A DNA stretch of 10,229 bases from an uncultured Saprospiraceae bacterium. GTDB lineage: Bacteria; Bacteroidota; Bacteroidia; Chitinophagales; Saprospiraceae. The stretch is taken from contig CALHBW010000366.1 in assembly GCA_937930625.1 (NCBI GenBank), forward strand, positions 1-10,229. Direction: 5' to 3'. Of this stretch, positions 8,259 to 10,229 are shown one piece after another. The notes beneath the pieces were generated by a model that saw only the letters and a program-made list of their open reading frames with translations, was not told the origin of the DNA and did not search any database. Positions within the stretch are counted from its first letter, which is position 1. Each line of letters opens with the position of its first letter. Position numbers and translations under genes: made by a program.

Positions 8259-8411
8259 TATACTGTAAACGGGGTAAATTTCGGAAAATGCTGATTCACG
8301 CAGAGAACGCAGAGGTCGCAGAGATTTTATAGTATTTCTCCGCGAACTCTGCGTTCTCTGCGTGAAATATAAATGTTAGTATTTTCCGAAATTTATGCCG
8401 TTCAGAGTATA
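8259..8411. repeat. large composite palindrome with CGCAGAG nonamers (MITE- or REP-like)
   Basis: A perfect 20-bp inverted repeat pairs 8295-8314 with 8347-8366. It continues inward with 8 of 10 pairs (8315-8324 with 8337-8346) to a 12-nt AT-rich loop (8325-8336). The inner arm is three tandem 9-mers: CGCAGAGAA, CGCAGAGGT, CGCAGAGAT (8299-8325). Outside the core a second paired arm begins at 8259 on the left and ends at 8411 on the right, including a perfect 15-bp stretch (8275-8289 with 8381-8395). The right outer arm carries about 9 extra bases, which would bulge. The element ends 10 bp before the DUF2461 stop codon. No open frame is seen inside. Sequences with CGCAGAG/CTCTGCG words are, to my knowledge, dispersed in many bacterial genomes, so a mobile or REP-like origin is likely, but inferred. 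Confidence 0.85.
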
Positions 8412-8421
8412 CCGTCCACCG

Positions 8422-9084
8422 TCAGAAAGCTCGTAGCAAAAACTCCCGCACAGGCGTAGCCGCACGATAACATGCTATAATTTTTTCATCCAAATCATCC
8501 GCGAGAATATTGTCGGCAGACATTTCCGTGAAATAGTAAAATTGCTTATTATAAATGAGTGGTTCGCTTGCGCCTATTTCTTTGAACTCCTTCGGAATGA
8601 CTTTATTTTTTTCGCCGTGTAGTTCGCCATATACTTTTTTAAAATCCTTGTTATTCAATGCTTTATGTAAGCCTGTGGCATCTTTGGCGATTTCTTCGCG
8701 GATGCGGTGGAGTAGGCTTCTTTCACACATATACACGCCTCCATATACGCGCACGCATTCGTGGCTCAATTCAAAATACAAGCCCGGTGTGCTTTTATCT
8801 TTGCGTCCACCGCGTGAAATGATGGCGGAATTATTGGTTTTATAAGGCGTTTTGTCTTTTGCAAATCGGATGTCGCGATTGATACGGAAAATAGCATCCT
8901 TCGGTGTGAGGGCAATGGTGGGGTCTATTGCCATTACTTTGTCGATGAGGGCAGCGACAAAATTTGAGAAAGGGTCTTTGACGCTGCTTTTGTATCGTTT
9001 GCGGTTTTCATCAAACCAATCTTTGTGATTATTTTCTGATAATTCAGCGAAAAAATTGAGGTAATCTTGTGTGAAATATGCCAT
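8422..9084 (-). CDS. DUF2461 / TIGR02453 family protein, function unknown
   Basis: This 220-residue protein has the usual length and motif pattern of the DUF2461 (TIGR02453) family, widespread in Bacteroidota and other bacteria and without an assigned activity. Seen here: an N-terminal FFAELSENNHKDWFDENRKRY (about 11-31), matching the family's FL..L..NN..+WF....+.Y signature; FRINRDIRFAKDKTPYKTN (66-84), the most conserved block; and GLYFELSHECVRVYGGVYM near 101-119. There is no signal peptide or membrane segment, so it should be cytoplasmic. The start ATG (9082-9084) sits directly before the conserved N-terminal pattern, and no Shine-Dalgarno sequence is apparent. It shares its strand with the acyltransferase gene, but a 104-bp gap with a hairpin separates them, so co-transcription is uncertain. 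It converges on sprA. The family assignment is firm; any role would be invented. Confidence 0.93.
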   Translation of the reverse strand: MAYFTQDYLNFFAELSENNHKDWFDENRKRYKSSVKDPFSNFVAALIDKVMAIDPTIALTPKDAIFRINRDIRFAKDKTPYKTNNSAIISRGGRKDKSTPGLYFELSHECVRVYGGVYMCERSLLHRIREEIAKDATGLHKALNNKDFKKVYGELHGEKNKVIPKEFKEIGASEPLIYNKQFYYFTEMSADNILADDLDEKIIACYRAATPVREFLLRAF

Positions 9085-9088
9085 TATT

Positions 9089-9116
9089 AATGGTTAATGA
9101 TTAATGTATAATGGGG
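9089..9116. repeat. short AATG heptad array upstream of the DUF2461 start
   Basis: Four consecutive 7-bp units start with AATG on the plus strand: AATGGTT, AATGATT, AATGTAT, AATGGGG. The array begins 4 bp upstream of the DUF2461 start codon, where the 5' leader of that gene would be. It resembles the AATG octamers before sprA in its leading word but has a different period. Confidence 0.55.
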
Positions 9117-9123
9117 AACGTAA

Positions 9124-9142
9124 AACGATTTTATAAATCGTT
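9124..9142 (-). terminator. small hairpin downstream of the acyltransferase gene, possible terminator
   Basis: aacgattt (9124-9131) and aaatcgtt (9135-9142) form a perfect 8-bp stem with a 3-nt loop. Read on the minus strand it lies 46 bp after the acyltransferase stop and is followed only by a short TTTTA stretch. The low G/C content and the short T run make it a weak terminator at best. It may instead be part of the DUF2461 leader. Confidence 0.35.
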
Positions 9143-9188
9143 CTGCGACAATGGTACAATTTACAAAATCGGTTTATATTTTCATATT

Positions 9189-10229
9189 CTAATAAAAATA
9201 TTTCTTCAATTTAATGAATTGATTTTCAAATAAATAAAAAGAAATCATACTGACGATAATTGAGCAAAACAAAGATACAATTCCAAGCGCAATTACATTA
9301 AAAATATTGGACAAATCAATATTTTTCATTTCACATAATTTCATCAAAAAAGTAATGCAAATGGTATGATACAAATACAAACCATAGGTATATACACCCA
9401 AGCGACTAATGATATGATTGCGCGGAATATAAATGCGATTGGCAGCAGGAAGGGTAAAGAAAATTAGTGCGGTAAATAATGCCCCAAGTGTAAGCGGCTT
9501 GATAAAAAGCTGTGTGGCGTAAGTCATTTGCGGAAAAATGAGGATAAATGCCACCGTAATGGCTGCGATAAGGTATTTGACCCGCATCGGAATACGATTG
9601 ATACGCTCAATAGTCTCCTCTTTTTTAATCAAACAATAAGCCGGAATAGCACCGTAGGCAAAATAGTCGATATTCGTGAAAATGTCCATATCTACGACCA
9701 CCAAATGATAACAAATCACCCGCCCGATATAGGCTATAATGACAGCGCCGATTATCAGTGCAGGCAGCCGTTTGACGGGCAAAAAGTACAATAACAAACC
9801 CCAAATAATATAAAAATGCTCTTCGATACATAGCGACCACATCACACGCAGGGGCGAGACATTCGGGAATGTTCCCGTACCCATCATCATATAGTTTTCG
9901 AGGAAAAGCCAAGACATGAGCCAATTGGGTTCGTAGCCTTTTACGGAATACGCAATACCCACAAAATCAAGCAAATAAGGTGTCAGAAAAGCAAAGAATA
10001 TCATGGCGTAAAAGAGGGGCCAAATCCGCAGAATACGCCGCATGAAAAATTTTTTGAGGCGAACGGTTCCGGTCATTTCTTTTTCGTACATCAAAATATA
10101 CGAAATCAAAAAACCACTCAACACAAAGAAAAATACCACACCAATATCACCACTACCATCAAAGAGTCTTAAAACAGGAAAATTCGCCAAAGGAAGGTGG
10201 GAAAGAAAAACCAAAAAGAAGGCGAGAAA
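9189..10229 (-). CDS. acyltransferase-3 family membrane protein (5' end outside window)
   Basis: Integral membrane acyltransferase of the acyltransferase-3 (OafA/NodX-like) family, whose members move acyl, often acetyl, groups onto surface polysaccharides, lipids or other extracytoplasmic acceptors. 346 codons are visible. The frame stays open to the window edge and begins FLAFFLVFLSHLPL, which matches the family's first membrane helix with its conserved His (visible residue 11). The true start, and the usual DGLR-type motif, should lie just beyond base 10229. Further family signs: GVVFFFVLSGFLISYIL near residue 30; the RRILRIWPLFYA stretch after the second helix; and SLCIEEHFYIIWGLLL (about 132-147), matching the family's S.S.EE.FYL.WP pattern with His where Gln is common. 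The rest is a series of hydrophobic helices, about ten in all, ending in a basic tail (IKLKKYF). A TTG at 10212-10214 is in frame but would cut off the first helix, so I do not take it as the start. Acceptor unknown; no other glycan genes are in view. Confidence 0.93.
   Translation of the reverse strand, partial: FLAFFLVFLSHLPLANFPVLRLFDGSGDIGVVFFFVLSGFLISYILMYEKEMTGTVRLKKFFMRRILRIWPLFYAMIFFAFLTPYLLDFVGIAYSVKGYEPNWLMSWLFLENYMMMGTGTFPNVSPLRVMWSLCIEEHFYIIWGLLLYFLPVKRLPALIIGAVIIAYIGRVICYHLVVVDMDIFTNIDYFAYGAIPAYCLIKKEETIERINRIPMRVKYLIAAITVAFILIFPQMTYATQLFIKPLTLGALFTALIFFTLPAANRIYIPRNHIISRLGVYTYGLYLYHTICITFLMKLCEMKNIDLSNIFNVIALGIVSLFCSIIVSMISFYLFENQFIKLKKYFY

Larger units (their letters stand above)
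8096..8422. repeat. 10-bp inverted word bounding the convergent intergenic region
   Basis: ACGGTGGACG occurs at 8096-8105, one base after the sprA TAG. Its exact reverse complement occurs at 8413-8422, so on the minus strand the word begins with the last base of the DUF2461 TGA. Each copy continues as a heptad-like pair: ACGGTGG ACGATAG on the plus strand and ACGGTGG ACGGTAT on the minus strand. Related heptads lie inside at 8161-8181 (TCGGTAG, ATGGTTG, ACGGTGG). The words could be the ends of an inserted block, or members of a short degenerate repeat family. Confidence 0.5.

Noticed and set aside
9528..9794. Plus-strand open frame of about 88 codons inside the acyltransferase region
   Set aside because: It is antisense to a well-supported membrane acyltransferase, including near its motif region, and has no family features of its own.

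Overview
The window looks like a chromosomal segment of a Bacteroidota bacterium. The main reason is a complete sprA gene, which encodes the outer-membrane translocon of the type IX secretion system (T9SS), a system confined to that phylum. The moderate AT content, AT-rich spacers and lack of clear Shine-Dalgarno sequences agree. A more precise placement (for example Saprospiraceae or Chitinophagales) would be a guess.

Layout. Positions 2-85 may be the last codons of an upstream plus-strand gene, but this is weak. Positions 86-480 are a gene-free spacer with an AT-rich hairpin (111-151), a second weak hairpin (238-264) and a striking 155-bp palindromic array of AATG-headed octamers (296-450) that ends 30 bp before the sprA start codon. 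sprA fills 481-8094 (2537 aa, plus strand). Its 3' side has a textbook bidirectional intrinsic terminator (8114-8159), T-rich sequence, and a second large palindrome (8259-8411) built on CGCAGAGNN nonamers. Two convergent minus-strand genes follow: a DUF2461/TIGR02453-family protein (8422-9084), then, upstream of it, an acyltransferase-3 family membrane protein (9189-10229) whose N-terminus runs off the window.

How the parts work together. SprA stands alone here: no other T9SS component is visible, and the two minus-strand genes have no evident link to secretion. The terminator suits the convergent arrangement and can stop transcription from either side. The acyltransferase probably modifies a surface glycan or lipid. 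DUF2461 has no established function.

The coding content is ordinary. The unusual signal is in the spacers. Two are long inverted repeats whose arms are themselves short tandem repeats (8-mers and 9-mers). Smaller 7-mer arrays lie next to the stop codons of both convergent genes and just upstream of the DUF2461 start. I found no CRISPR array, tRNA, rRNA, transposase or clearly new multi-gene system.
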